Positions 1-13,123 of a DNA stretch of 64,000 bases are shown here, in pieces. This DNA comes from Conidiobolus incongruus B7586 (Eukaryota; Entomophthoromycota; Entomophthoromycetes; Entomophthorales; Conidiobolaceae), in the NCBI GenBank assembly GCA_000697335.1, contig JNEM01013874.1, positions 1 through 64,000 on the forward strand, in the 5' to 3' direction. The notes under the pieces are model-generated. The model was not told where the DNA came from. It saw only the letters and a list, made by a program, of their open reading frames with translations, and did no database searches. The translations under genes were made by a program, and so were the position numbers. Position 1 is the first letter of the stretch. Each line of letters starts with the position of its first letter.

Positions 1-1391
1 AAAAATGGATTAAAATATAATGATATTAATAAAAAAATTAAGATATTAATAAAATAATATATATGATATTAAAAAAGAAAGAAAAATGATATAATTATAT
101 ATTGTTATATATATCCATTTATTTTCAAAACCTATAAATATATAACTCATCATAATTAAACATTAAGGATTAATATTTTAACTAATAATCTATTATTATC
201 AAATAATATACCTTAATTTTATAATATAATTTAAAATAATTTATTAAAAAATTATTTTAATTAATAATAAAAATATATATAATTTTGATTTTAATACTTA
301 TTTTTATAGGTTAATATATAATAGATATATTATATCTGATATATTTCAGAATTAAATTTATTAATAACTAGTTTTTCTTAATATAAAACCAAATATAATA
401 TATTTTAATTTAAATTTTTCTATTAATTATAGGATCATTTTTATTGTTGGCATTTATTAAACTAATAAGAATTTTTAACAATATAAATTTAAATTTATTT
501 TAATATTCCCACATATTTATAATTTTTTTATTGATTTATAATTAATTATAAGTAACAAATGTTAAATATAGTTTTTTAACTTCACAAGCTTATTTATAAT
601 GATATTGAGATTAAATGGTTAGTTTGTGGCTAAAATTTATTTATATAATAGATAAACCATCATTTTCCAATTTATCATAATTTAATAAATTTAGGATAAC
701 TGAAGTTTCTTGCTTTGTATTTTATAATTGAGATATTTGCTCTCAAAAGAAATGGTTTAAAATAACTGATAGAAATATACTACTCATGCCATCAGGTATT
801 TTAGTTGATTTACAAGTAAATGTATGCTTTAGTTAATTTTTATTTAATGGTTGCAAAAATTGGGAATATATAATAATATTAGCAATTTAAGAAATTAATT
901 ATATGATTTTACTTGTAGGATATAAATATAAATTATAAATTTTAATTAATCAAACATAAAATCGCATATAAATCTACTTAAAAAACTAACCTTTTTATAT
1001 TTAGAAAATCGGATATACGTGTAAAATTAATAACAATACTTTATAAGACAATAACAACCAAAAATCTCTCATCTAATTTGATAAAGCCAATTTTTTATAT
1101 CAGATCTCAATTTGAACCAAAATAAATTTCTTGGATATTTAGTTTGTATCTATTCATAATTTCTAAATGAATTCAACGGTTTTTAATTAATATGAATACC
1201 CACTATGTTTTGGTAAATAGATTGCAGAAATTCTATTGATTTGCTGTTTATTGTTATATAATTCAATCAATGGTAATGAATATAAAAAATAAAATGATCA
1301 ATGTGATAGTAATTAATGCCAAATAAAATATAATCAATTCATTTTAGCAATTGGTGATTTATTATCAGCTACTTATTTTTTAGATTGTTAA
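1..1391. other. AT-rich non-coding stretch
   Basis: No long open frame or GC-richer coding island is visible on either strand. The last few hundred bases may hold small upstream exons of the gene ending at 1947, but no splice pair could be fixed. No RNA gene recognised. Confidence 0.5.
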
Positions 1392-1947
1392 ATCAAAGTG
1401 CTTTCTACTTCAAAGAAGGCACCAATTTATTATTCTGTTATTTATGAATCTAGAATATGTCAAATTCAGAAGAATAGTAGCACAAATCAAATTGTCATTT
1501 CAAAAAATATCACCAGCGAAAATATAGAATCTATAAAGATAATCAAATTCATAATGTGTTTGTCTGTACAAAATGTACACTATCTAAATAAGTCGAATGC
1601 TTGAATCCTCTCAAATGCGAACAAAATTACCAAACCAAGCTGGTATAGATATTAAGGAACTTGTTCAGAAGCCTATTAGAAATGGTTGCCAATTATATCA
1701 AGATATTACAGCTGCACATAAGCAACCTGATCCAGAGACCCATCACCTATCAGATAGCTTAGAAATTGGTAAAACGAGATGTCTAGCTATCTGGGATGAT
1801 AGATGTGCTATTGCTTTAACTGGTCCAAATAAGTTCTTTTATCAATTTAGGAAGATAGACTACGCTGATTCAGAATCAGTAACAAATGTTATACAGAAGC
1901 TAAAGATGGACCTATTACCAAAAAAAGACACAGACCATTTCGTTTGA
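1392..1947 (+). CDS. 3' end of an unrecognised multi-exon gene
   Basis: The region 1588-1947 is a clear coding block ending in TGA, with good amino-acid composition and GC above its surroundings. It reads LPNQAGIDIKELVQKP early and FFYQFRKIDYADSES near the end. An overlapping open frame, 1392-1555, probably belongs to the same gene: splicing a GTGTTT donor at 1556 to an AAG acceptor at 1592 joins the two frames in phase. That 37-base intron is shorter than others here and has a weak donor, so the join is uncertain. The 5' end is not found and no family is recognised. The coordinates are therefore a partial model. Confidence 0.4.
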
Positions 1948-2357
1948 GAAAGAATTTTGTATTTTATAATTCCTCGAAAGTCTTACTTTAGTGAATTTAT
2001 TGGAGAATAAACTATCAAAAACATTTTTATATGCAAAAATTAACTCATTTTGACCACTTCTATTTGCTATCAAATCGATTTTGAATATTGGCTTTAAATA
2101 TAATTTTATTATGATGATTCAATATACTGTCAATAATTAAATATAAATATATCAAAGGTATTTCTGCTGTATAATCAAAGATTGTGTTTTTAGTAAATAT
2201 ACAACTTATTGATAAAGTTATATAAATGAAATCAAAGTATAATCTCTAAATAGAATTATCCTTCATGATTGGAAACAACATTTGTTAATTAAGGTAAGAT
2301 ATTTGATGTATATTAAAAGTTATTATTAAGTTTATAATCATATAAATGATTTTTTAA
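1948..2357. other. intergenic, convergent 3' ends
   Basis: AT-rich DNA between the 3' ends of two convergent genes. Nothing beyond presumed 3' UTRs is visible. Confidence 0.6.
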
Positions 2358-5300
2358 TTACAGAAAAGATTCTTTTAATTGAATGGTAGACTGATGCTGA
2401 GCAGAATACGAAGATGTATAATTATCATCATCACTAAAGTCATCATCATCCTCATCGAAGGAATCTTCTGAATTGGAAGTATTTTGAATAATTGCCTTGA
2501 GCTTTTGCTGATTTTCTGCAGAAAGGGATTGGACGGCAGATCTAAACTCGCTAGGATGTTTCGTAGCAATTTCTAAGATCGAATTTTGATCAGGTTTGGA
2601 AAGCTTTAGGAACACTTCTAATATGAGTTTAAATAAAATGGCATGGATTTCTGGTTCGAATTCGTAAATCAATCTGAGGGTGATTAGCGCTTCTGAAAAG
2701 AGTTCATCAGTTGCAGTGGTATTGGATTCTTTAGATTTAAGCTGAGATGATATTCTGAAAAGGGCTATTTTACATATCTTTTGACTAATTTCTGCAAACT
2801 GAGAGTTTTTATCGTGAAGTCGATTGACTAAGAGTCGTGCACATTGGAGACCATTGGAAGACACAGTATGATTAGGATGCATAATACAATGGCCTAAACA
2901 TCCAATATACTGGTCAATAAGTGCATTATCCAAAGGTTCTTGCGTTAGCGAGAGTAATGAAACTGTAGCAGCCATGATACATTGACGAGCTACAGCAATA
3001 TCCAAATTGGATGGCTGAATCTTGTTGAAGTAATTCTTAAGGGATTTTACCATAAATTCTTTGGTAGTAGTTGGGTTGGATTTTATCAGAATGCACTTCA
3101 AAGGTTTGATGATTTTGAGGCCAAGAGATTCAAACCTAGGGTCTAAAAGAATGAAAGTGAACAAGTGAAGAGTAATAACATAAAAACTTTCTTTGGTTGT
3201 CATGCAAGTGATGGCTTCCAAAGCTTCAGCAGTATGATAGATAATATCTAATATCGTGTCTGAAGATGTTGTGCCTAATGCTGCTTCTTTAGCAGTATTT
3301 ATACCAGGAATAATGGTGCTAAGAATTCCGACATAGAAGCTATAAACTTGATATCCTTTATCTTGGTCTAAGGATTGAGTGTCTGATTCGCCATTAGAAT
3401 AGAGATATTCTTTGCCGTAGTTTTTCACAATTTGATTAAAAATCAATACGATATTTAAAATAATTTTTGGATTATTAGTAAGCTTATAACGTTCAAAAAT
3501 TTGTAATAACTCAAAAAATATTGAGTTTTCAAGGAAAAATCGACCAGCCATGGATGGGATAAAAATAGTTCTCAAGCTAGACAAGCATGCAATAGACGCT
3601 TCAGGGGAATTGATATTGTGTGAATTAGAATGATATGAAAGGTTTTCCATACATAAACCAAATATAATCCAAAATAGGTTGGTAGGCTGGTTGCATGGCT
3701 CGGGATGAGAGGGAGCAAGAGGTTTGATAAATTCAATATGATTAGTTTCAATTAAAAAGGTAGTGGCCTTTAAAATCAAAAGCCAATGCTTTGAATACTC
3801 ATTCAATACCCATGTGCGATTGGAGAGACTGTGAGTGAAGTCTAGGCCAGAAGTGAGGTTGGTGTCGCCACTCTCTTCAACTTGGTCCATTAAAGATACC
3901 AAATTAGGGTCAAGTTTCAAGTATGCAAAGTTTTTCAAAGTAGCATAGAAGACGGTTGATAAAGATTCCAAGTGAGGAGAGTAAACGGAAGAAAAACTAG
4001 GTTTGGTAGTAGAGTGGAGAATAATTCTACACCAAGCACTTTGTACAGCTAGATTTACTGGAATTGTTGAATATGCATTGAATTTATCTGTTTCACTTAT
4101 TGATGGGGCGTTTAAATGGTTAAGTTGCTTATTCATGATATGCTCTAAAGATGAGACTAGCAGCTTGATGAGTCTTCCAGCGGATTTAATTTCAAAGGAG
4201 CCTTTGATCAGATAAGTGGTAGCTACTTCAATGGCCTTTGATGTAACTTCTGGGCTAAATTCACCATTAATAGCAGGGGCCAATGCAGCTGTAATTTGAG
4301 GCTGATATTCGTCAATAATCATCACATCTGGCATTTGGGGAACAGGGATAGTATGATATTCTAGAATCAGTCTATGAAGTAAAAGATAGCCTTCTAATCT
4401 AATTTGATCAATTGAAGCTGTAGCAGCAGAAAAGCTCAACTTAATCAAATCTCCAAAGCGCGATATTAGGAACGAGTTCTGCTTTTTAGTTGAGTCAAAA
4501 GTAATAAATTGATTCATTATTTGTAGCGCTACTAATTGTGTTTGCCATCTTGAGCATCCTTGATGATTATAGAATTCTCCCAATGACGAATCAGGAGGTG
4601 TCTTGGGTTCAGCCTCTTTGTTGAGATTCAATGAGCCGAATTCTTCATCTAAGTCATTCGTTTCAGCAACAGGGTTGATGATGGACCCAATATTAGTGAC
4701 ATCGTGCTTTACAAGAACAGTGTGCAACACCTTAAACCATTGAGAATATTCTGTTTCCTTAGAATGGGCAATCAAGACTTTAAGAACTGCAATCACTTCT
4801 TCGAGATGTGGTTGCTGATCAAGTAAGAAAAACAATCTACTAATTAATCCAGTACCAGCATAAGTTAGTACCGCATTAGCATCTTTCTGTACTAACTGAT
4901 ATAAGCAATTAGCGGCAATTCGTTGTAGCTGATCTTCTAAACTGTGCATTTTAATACATAGATATGAAACTATTCGAGAAATATCTAATTGATTGAAATT
5001 GAACATAATCATAAGCTGGATACATTTAAGATATTCGATTGCCACCAGTTCTTCTGGATCGTTAAACAAATCTTCCATAATAGTTTTAATATATAAATAA
5101 ACCATACTGTTGCTGGATACATCAGGGCCAAGGATACTGATGATTGTATTAAGTGCCTTACCACAGCTTTGCTTTAATGAAAAATGGTTGAAATTACTAT
5201 GACTTATATAGCCTTTGCTATTGGAGAGGTGTGAACCGGAAGTTAGAATCTGAAACAAGCGTTGTAAAGATTGAGGTATATAGGAAGAAAATGAGAACCC

Positions 5301-8300
5301 TATAGAATTACAAATGGACGTTAAAGTTTCAATTGCATTCAAATGCACAAGAGGATGGGGATCTTGGAATAGTGAGAATAAAACATTCAAAACAGATGAA
5401 ATATTTGTGGCACTCAATTGGCTTCCAATAGTGGAGTAGATATGACCGAGACACAGCAAACTGGATGCTCTAACCATGGAGTCAGAGTCAGCCAGAATCT
5501 TGTCCAAATAGAATTTGATCTGTCTGGTAGCAATCGATTTAGTTGAATGTTTACAGAGTAAGCTAATGCAGTTTGCACTTAATTCGGATATCTCTGGATA
5601 AGAAGAAGCTAAACCAAGATGAATCAGCTCTTCAGCAGTGGTGATGGCTTTGTCTCCATTCAGCTTAGGAACCTTTTGATCTGTTTGTTTGTTTGAATAT
5701 TGATCGATGGTTTTTAAAGCAGATAGAAGAGCAAAGATAGAATTCACTAGAGGTCGATTGTCATCTTGAAGTTTTTCGGGTTTCTCTTTAATTGACTTGA
5801 CCAAAGATTCCAAGGCTGAGCTTTGTGCTGAAGACGATAAATAAGGGAAAACAATTCCAAATAGATTGATTGCAACATCTGAAAGACTGGAAACGGTCGA
5901 GCATAATGATATTATTTTGGAATCTCTTTGGTCACGATTTGCTTGCCACATGAACAAAGATATGGGATCATACTCTTTGGCCACAAAAGTAGGATTTAAA
6001 ACAAGCTGATCTAATATAAATGAATTGAGTTTGGAGCTGGTGTCAAATGGAACTGAAGATTTGTCAAAAAACTTGGTAGGATCGGGACACCAATTCGATA
6101 GACCAATATTTCTATGGTGAAAGCAACTTGACATAGCAAAACCTGACCCTAGCCATTTAATCCAGTCTGTTACAATATCTTCGTCAGTCCAAGTGACCAA
6201 AGATTCTTTTTGCAAGGAACAGGTGATCGCACTGAGACTTAATTTGGTTAGCAAAGGAGCAATTGACTCGTCACTAGGGGCTGATGGCAAAATAGAAAAG
6301 CACTGCATAATTCTCTTCCTAATCATATGTACATTCTCGCAGAATTTCTTTACATTTACTGAAGATGACTCTCTCTCGCCAAAATTGGCGATGGCGATTT
6401 GGCAATCCTCTACAAACTGGGATGATTGGACTAAAAGAGTGACAATCTGTTTATAGATTCTTGGATTGGTGATTAAATTCTGATTATAGCCAATGAGCAG
6501 GTAGAGAGCTTGAAGGGCTCCTTCATGAGATTGTACAGCTTCCAAAGCCTCCATTTGGGATGATATCTTTCGGAAATTGAATTCAGAGGGAACTTTTTGG
6601 ATGAAGGCATGGAAATGAAGCATGATTTGGGGAAGGTAAAGGCGAACAAAATTGGGACCTAAGCACATCAGTCCACTCATCAAAGTCCACCCAACTTGGA
6701 CTTTGGAAGAGTAAAATTGAAACATGCTTGGATCGATAGAGTTGAAAGATTGGAAGGATGCATTCTTATTCAGAATTTCCGAGCTTATAGTGTATATCAA
6801 CGAACCAAAATCGTCTGAAACTGAATGGGGGTGAATGGCGGTAGCACTTAGTAACGCACCTAAGGCATAGCCGTAACCAACTCCTTGTCTAATGGTTGAT
6901 GACTGAGATACTTCCGAATACAAGAATTTTTCATTTAACCAGGTGGTAAAGCGATGCAACAAATTGGTAATGACATTTGGAAAGCTGATGCAAAAGGTTC
7001 TTAGGCTCCACGAAGCCGAAATCTGGATGGAGTAGCCATGGTGATCCAGTAGAAGCATCAGTGGATCAATCACAGAGTCTTGTATCATCCCAGCTGCATC
7101 GCCCAAAACTTCGATTAAATGGCCTACTTCATCAATAGCACATATTATTCCCCAAGTACTAATAAAGTTACCAGACTGATCAGTCTTAGCGGTTTGATGA
7201 ACCCATTCAGTCATAATATCACCGAGTGTCTTGACAGCGTGGATTTGCCCTTGCTCACTCAGAATATTTTGCGTGATTTCCTGGAGAATCCTGCGACACC
7301 TTTGACGTGCAGCTAATGCTTCAAAAGGAGTGGCTGGCGTGAAGTGTTGACCAGGAACAAGCTTAGTTAATAAGTGTTTAACAATTTCAGCGTAATTTGC
7401 CTCAATAAAAGTGGTTCCTAATTTTGTGAAAAGGCAAATGTAAGTAGTAATAATGCCTGACAATGCATCCTGAGAACAGGATGGCTTGGCATAAGCAGTG
7501 GAAAGGACGTCTAAGACTTCAGATAAAGAGGGAATTGATGGTAAAGCATCTTTAGATGTGGCTGCGTTAGATTTTCCTTGATTTTGCATAGCTAACTTAG
7601 AAGATTTTTTTGGTTTTTCAATGAGTACCTTTGACATTGGTACTTGAGATCCAGCTATCATTGTGGCAATATAAGCTGCAAGACTTCTTCTTACTAAAAA
7701 TGATGCATTATCGAAATACTTGACCAATACTGGGATTTCTTCTTTCAAATAGAGTTGAGCGCTATTGGTGCAATGTAAAACCATTGATAATAGAATTTTA
7801 ATAGCAATTTCTTTATATGCATTGCACTTGTCAGTTAAAATTTGTTTGGCCAACTTGTAAACATCCCTGCATAGTGCTTCACTAAAACTTGATCCACAAA
7901 ATTCAACAAGTTTTTCTAAAGTAGATAGTATATTCAACCTTAGTGGAGTTCCTTCGGCACTCGTTCTCCAGTTTTTGAATAATAATAAGCACAAATCATT
8001 AATAAAGGAGCTAATCATACTTCCTTTAGATTCAATAATAATTCCTATGCACTCTATAATTGTGCTAATTTTGAAGTTACACTGATGTTTAAGAATTTAT
8101 AATATTCAGTATATTTACCTCTTCTTTTCTGAGCTGATAGCTTCTTTACAATTAAAAACATCTAGCAATTTTCCAAGAGTATCTGTGACATGAGTATATG
8201 AACTGGATGTCAAAATATAGCGAAAACATCTTGAAAAGCTTCGAGAGGCCAAAACAGAAGGATTCCAAGCAGGAGAAGATATAAGTTGTAAGAGCTGAGT

Positions 8301-8538
8301 CTCATAATCCTTCACTCTTGACTTGTCTCCAGGTAGCTAAAATATATTGTATTAGTGGATATAAACAATAGAATGATATAAACAAGTAAAATACTTGATG
8401 AATTTTATTAAGTTGAATTTCAACATCATTCAATGTACTAATATTTTTTAACTCTTCATCTAGCGATTCGGTTCTGCTAGCTTCAAAATTTTTAAATTGA
8501 CTAATAATGATCTTAGTGTCAGCGTTATAACTATTCAT
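2358..8538 (-). CDS. LAA1: HEAT-repeat protein, HEATR5/Laa1 family
   Basis: Giant alpha-solenoid protein. Laa1 and HEATR5 bind the AP-1 clathrin adaptor and act in traffic between trans-Golgi and endosomes. Exons read on the minus strand are 8538-8395, 8336-8119 and 8064-2358. The introns of 58 and 54 bases have GTATTT and GTAAAT donors and TAG acceptors. Joined, they give 2022 residues, close to the roughly 2000 of the family. The N-terminal exon has LPGDKSRVKDYETQLLQ, resembling the family start, followed by repeated helical HEAT-like units over the whole length. The tail is a short acidic D/S-rich stretch near residues 1985-2005. The long exon alone could be mistaken for the gene; its first ATG at 8018 is internal. 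Family assignment rests on length, the N-terminal block and repeat character. Confidence 0.85.
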
Positions 8539-9785
8539 ATTTTAAATTAAATTTAAAATTTTATTATAAAAGATTACGAATATTTTTATACACTGAATTA
8601 ATAAGTATGATATATATAATTAATTTATCATTAATTAATTGTATATTGAATAGAATATTTTGGTATGAATCTGGGAAATAAAATGAAGAGTGAATGGAAT
8701 TGAATGAAATATTGAATTTGTGAATTTGAGCTAAAATGAATATCACCAACCATAATCTCCATACCAAATTTTAACTTACAGTTTACATCATTCCCAAAAA
8801 TAATTTTGATTTTGAATCAAATATTAATTTATGATATTAAAATATATTTTCATTTAATATTGATTTAATTTGTATATGTAAGTATTGAAAAATATTTACA
8901 AAGATATTTTTTAGAACGATTGTTATATTTTTCCAAAATCAAATTGATGTGAATATATGATTTTGGTTTTAAGTCTCCATTTCATTGATAAAAATCAAAT
9001 ATTCAATAAATTCCAACTACTTGTATATTTCTAAATTATCTACTATTTTCATATAATAAATTATTTGGTTATATTAAAATACTTAAGGGATTTATAAAAA
9101 TATATATAAGTAAAAATGAAATATACTACCAACACTGATAGATTAATTTTTTTGAATTTATAGGCAGGGATAAAATATATTTTTAATATAACTATTTAAT
9201 ATTCAACAGTTCATAATTCACCAACATAATTATACAAGAATGATATATTGCATTCAATCAATATTTAAAATTTATATTTTTCTATTTGATAAATATGATT
9301 GTCTTGAAGAATGATAGCAAATGATTCATAAAATCTTGTGGTACTAGTATCATATAAGTTAACTATTGGCTTAATTTTATAAATATCTGAATACTAATGA
9401 TATTGCTGTTGAATTCAATTGCAATTCTAAGTTGAACAATGATACTATTAATATTTTTATAGAAATATTTTGAATAATGTAATAAGAAATAATTGCAGAA
9501 ATAATTGAAAAGTTTAATATTAGATATGTTGAGAAAATTAAATGAAGCTTTATTACAGAATATTATATATTCTAAGTGATCCGTTTTTTAGGTTTAATGA
9601 ATATTATTACTAGTAATTTGAATTTCATCACAATATAAACCTATTTATAATTATTAATTCAAATATGAGTAATTTTGAATCAGTTTGTCCCATAATTAAA
9701 TATTAGAATAAAATTATGTTAAATAACACAAAATAATTGGGGATTAAGTAGAATTATCATATTTAGTAAAATTTTCAATTAAATA
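8539..9785. other. divergent promoter region, LAA1 and HSH49
   Basis: AT-rich DNA between two divergent genes. It contains a GC-richer patch at about 8655-8775 whose ends form an imperfect inverted repeat (TTTGGTATG motif facing CATACCAAA). Within it is a segment, ATGAAGAGTGAATGG, found again at about 42451. No gene seen. Confidence 0.5.
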
Positions 9786-10544
9786 ATGGCACAGCAAACA
9801 GAAAGAAATCAAGATGCTACGGTTTATGTCGGTAACTTAGACGATCGCTGCACTGAATCTCTACTATGGGAACTGATGCTTCAAGCTGGACCTGTTGTCA
9901 ACGTGCATTTACCAAAAGATCGTGTTACTCAAACTCACATGGGGTATGGTTTCTGTGAATATGCTTCTGAAGAAGACGCCGACTATGCTATTAAAATTAT
10001 GAATATGATTAAATTGTTTGGCAAGCCAATTCGTGTGAATAAATCTGCATCTGACAGAAAGAACTTAGACGTTGGTGCCACTCTATTTATTGGTAATTTG
10101 GATCCCTCTGTTGATGAGAAGGTCCTCTTCGACACTTTCAGTGCTTTTGGAGTTCTTATTCAAACGCCTAAAATAGCCAGAGATCTAGAAACTGGTGTTA
10201 GCAAAGGATACGGATTTGTTAGTTATGATAACTTTGAGAGTAGTGATATGGCAATTGAAAGTATGAATGGACAATATTTAGCTAATAAGCCTATTACGGT
10301 TAGCTATGGCTTCAAGAAAGATGGTAAAGGAGAAAGACATGGGTCTGAAGCCGAAAGATTACTTGCTGCCCAAGCTAAAAGGAATCAACCTGCTCAACCT
10401 GTCTATCCTCCATATATGGGTGCTGTACCCCCTGTAGTTGGTGGAATGCCTATGCCCGTCAATGGAATGATGCCACCACCACCACCTGTTCCTCCGATGG
10501 GCCATCCTGGAATGATGTATCACCCTCCTCCTCCCCCTTATTAA
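9786..10544 (+). CDS. HSH49: splicing factor 3B subunit 4 (two RRMs)
   Basis: Single-exon gene for a 252-residue protein. SF3B4/Hsh49 is a U2 snRNP SF3b subunit that contacts pre-mRNA near the branch point. RRM1 covers about residues 12-90 (RNP2-like VYVGNLD, RNP1-like GYGFCEYA). RRM2 covers about 99-177 (LFIGNLD and KGYGFVSY). The linker [15 protein letters not shown] is typical of this family. After [15 protein letters not shown] the C-terminus is a short Pro/Met-rich tail (PPPPPVPP), much shorter than in human SF3B4. ATG follows an A-rich context and no upstream in-frame ATG extends it. Confidence 0.93.
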   Translation: MAQQTERNQDATVYVGNLDDRCTESLLWELMLQAGPVVNVHLPKDRVTQTHMGYGFCEYASEEDADYAIKIMNMIKLFGKPIRVNKSASDRKNLDVGATLFIGNLDPSVDEKVLFDTFSAFGVLIQTPKIARDLETGVSKGYGFVSYDNFESSDMAIESMNGQYLANKPITVSYGFKKDGKGERHGSEAERLLAAQAKRNQPAQPVYPPYMGAVPPVVGGMPMPVNGMMPPPPPVPPMGHPGMMYHPPPPPY

Positions 10545-11583
10545 CCTTTATTTTTCATAACTTGCATATTGTAGTTTTATAAACCATATATTTAAATCAT
10601 AAGACAATATTTTAAATAAATTACATTTCATTCCATTCAATACCTTTGAGAATAAATAGTATAATATGATTTTTAACACTATGATAATTGATTTGAAACA
10701 TGGTTTTACACTTAATAACTCATCAATTTATTACTCTCAGATTAATATCATCTTATATAGGATTTGAATATTAATTATGTTTATTTAAATTGAAAATATA
10801 ATGTGAATAACCTGATTTTGTTATCATCATCTATTAGTCTGATTAGTCAGCTATTGAAAAGAGCAACTGAATATAAATTTTAAAATTTTTATATTAGTGA
10901 AAATTTCTTGTATGTTTATAACAAAGATTATTAAGATTAGTATTTTGATTGTGTTAATAATTAGTATATACTAATGCATTATAATTGAATTTCAAAATTT
11001 TAAATTATTCTCAACAGTTTATAAATTATTACCACTTGTTTAGAATAATATACTCAGCTCAAGTAATATTTATTACAAAAACTACAACCAGATTTATATC
11101 ATTTATCATCAATCATTTAATAAAAATTATAATGGAATCTTGTATTGAGTGTAAAAGTCTTTTTTATCAGTCTGAATTGTATTTTTATCATTTAAGTGTT
11201 TAAATATAATATTTACAATTATCACAATTATTAATAATGATTATTGATGACTTATCATTATTTTAGAATTATAACATGAATGTATTGAAGATTATATATA
11301 ATTAAATAATAGACTGAATAAAATATTAAACAAAAATAAAATCTTATTTTGATCCTTTAAACAACATTATAATTATTATATAATTCTATAATATTAAAAA
11401 TAGCAATTATTATTTAACAATCCTCTAATTCATAATAGTACCTAAATTTGGAAATGGGCTTAAATTGATATTAACCAATCAAGCGAACTGAACAGGGAAG
11501 AGTGACGAGATACCTATAAATATGGAAAAGTTAATCAAATTTCAAGTTTAATAAATTATTCTATAATTAAAATTATCATTCAC
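10545..11583. other. intergenic with CCAAT-type promoter
   Basis: AT-rich. The only structured part is the last 120 bases before the next gene: TAACCAATCAA at 11472-11482, then GGGAAGAGTGACGAG and a TATAAATA at about 11515. Open frames near 11000-11200 have no coding character. Confidence 0.5.
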
Positions 11584-12496
11584 ATGTCACGGTTTAATAA
11601 GAGACAAAGTCCAAGGTTAAAGACCACTCCGAATAAAACAAATGCAGCCTCTACTCCCACTAAAAATACCAGGTCTAATTCTAAAAAAGCATCATTCATG
11701 GTGTCTCCAATTACAGAGGAAAAATCCACCACTCAAACTCATTCTGATAAACAAACCAGAACTCCTAGTAAAGATGTTCAGAAAGATAACTCTAACAAAC
11801 ACGAAAGACACATTTCATTCTCTGAAATCGAAATATCTCCAGTAAAAATACCCTCAACTAACAATATTCTGGATCAGTTTTTCTTAATTGAAGCTCAAGT
11901 TAAGAACCAAATTGATCAGCATGAACCACCCTCTAAAGAATTTAAAGAATTAAGCTTTATTACAGCTGCCTCCAAATTTAACGGAAAACAACCTACTACA
12001 ATGTCTTCCACTCCTCTTAAATCTGCTTCTAGCAAAAATTTCCAAGATTTCTTACAGAGTGTTGATAAAGATATAAGCCTCATTGAAAATTCTACAATGT
12101 CTCTCAATGGAGACCTGGATATCGATAAACAAAATAAACAAGAATTTCCAGCTAAAAGGAGCTCAGCCCGTTTGAGAAATTTGTCCAAAACTAAGAATAT
12201 TGAGACACCGACTAAAAAATCCAAAATAAATGAATCAACAATTTCTTCTCCTCTAAAGAGCAAGAATGTAAATAAGATCCAGAAGCATCGAAACAGTAAA
12301 GCTGATGGCAATAAGAAAACTAATGAGAAAATCACAAAAAAGAAAACTGGCCGCCCACCCAAGGTAATTTTAATATATTTCAATCTAACAATGATATTTA
12401 CTAAATTTATAGCAAGTCATTGAAATAAACGAAAAACAACGAGAAGACTTATTTAAACGATTGGAAAACTTTAAATTCATTGAAGAGGTTTTATAA
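11584..12496 (+). CDS. AT-hook, SP/TP-rich basic nuclear protein, unassigned
   Basis: Two exons, 11584-12363 and 12413-12496, joined in phase 0 by a 49-base intron (GTAATT to TAG), give 287 residues. The protein is low in hydrophobics and very rich in Ser, Thr, Lys and Pro, with many SP/TP sites that suit proline-directed kinases such as CDK. An AT-hook-like core, KKKTGRPPK, lies just before the splice site at about residues 252-260. Exon 2 adds a predicted helix, EKQREDLFKRLENFKFIEEV, at the C-terminus. DNA binding and cell-cycle phosphorylation are inferred from composition only. No kinetochore or cohesin family could be matched. The frame from 12364 onward without splicing is a read-through artefact. 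Confidence 0.7.
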
Positions 12497-13123
12497 TTCA
12501 TTTTGCATTTTCATTCCTATCAATATTACCTCAAAAAAATTATTATCGATTGGGTACTAAGAATTCTTAATTTCTAACTATAAGCTTGATTAAACAATTT
12601 ATATTTATCAAGTTTGGAATTTATGATTTTGATCTTCCAGTTCAGAGCATCAGAGCTCTATAACTATGACTCAAATATATTAAAATTAGCTCATTATACA
12701 ATTATTTTGCTAATAAACAAAGCCTGTATTACTATTTGAGAAATGAATTGATCACCTTTTACATAATTTCATTCTGTTTATTAATATATTCCAGTTGAGG
12801 TTTAGAATAGATCAAGGAATTAGTTTTATGTAAGAATGGAAAATTTTATTGGGCTTGCTGAATATTAGAATTTTGATAAATGAGATATAAAATGTGGTTG
12901 TTAGTAGAGTTATTATTTGAAGGAATTACGCAAAAGTAATATATACTTTAGTAGACAATTTTAATGAATACAAAATAGTTTAAATATTAAATAATTACAT
13001 GTACAGTAGATCAATTTTTTTCAAGATTTGAAATTTTATATTATTTACAATAATGTTAATACTTTGACCCTATGATAATATTTTCTGGGAAATATAATGA
13101 ATATAGCTTGGAAATATAAAAAT
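12497..13123. other. intergenic, convergent 3' ends
   Basis: AT-rich DNA between convergent genes. No coding island or RNA gene seen. Confidence 0.6.

Noticed and set aside
10985-11203. 72-codon frame
   Set aside because: Composition is that of translated AT-rich DNA (Ile, Asn, Tyr, Phe); no conserved motif.
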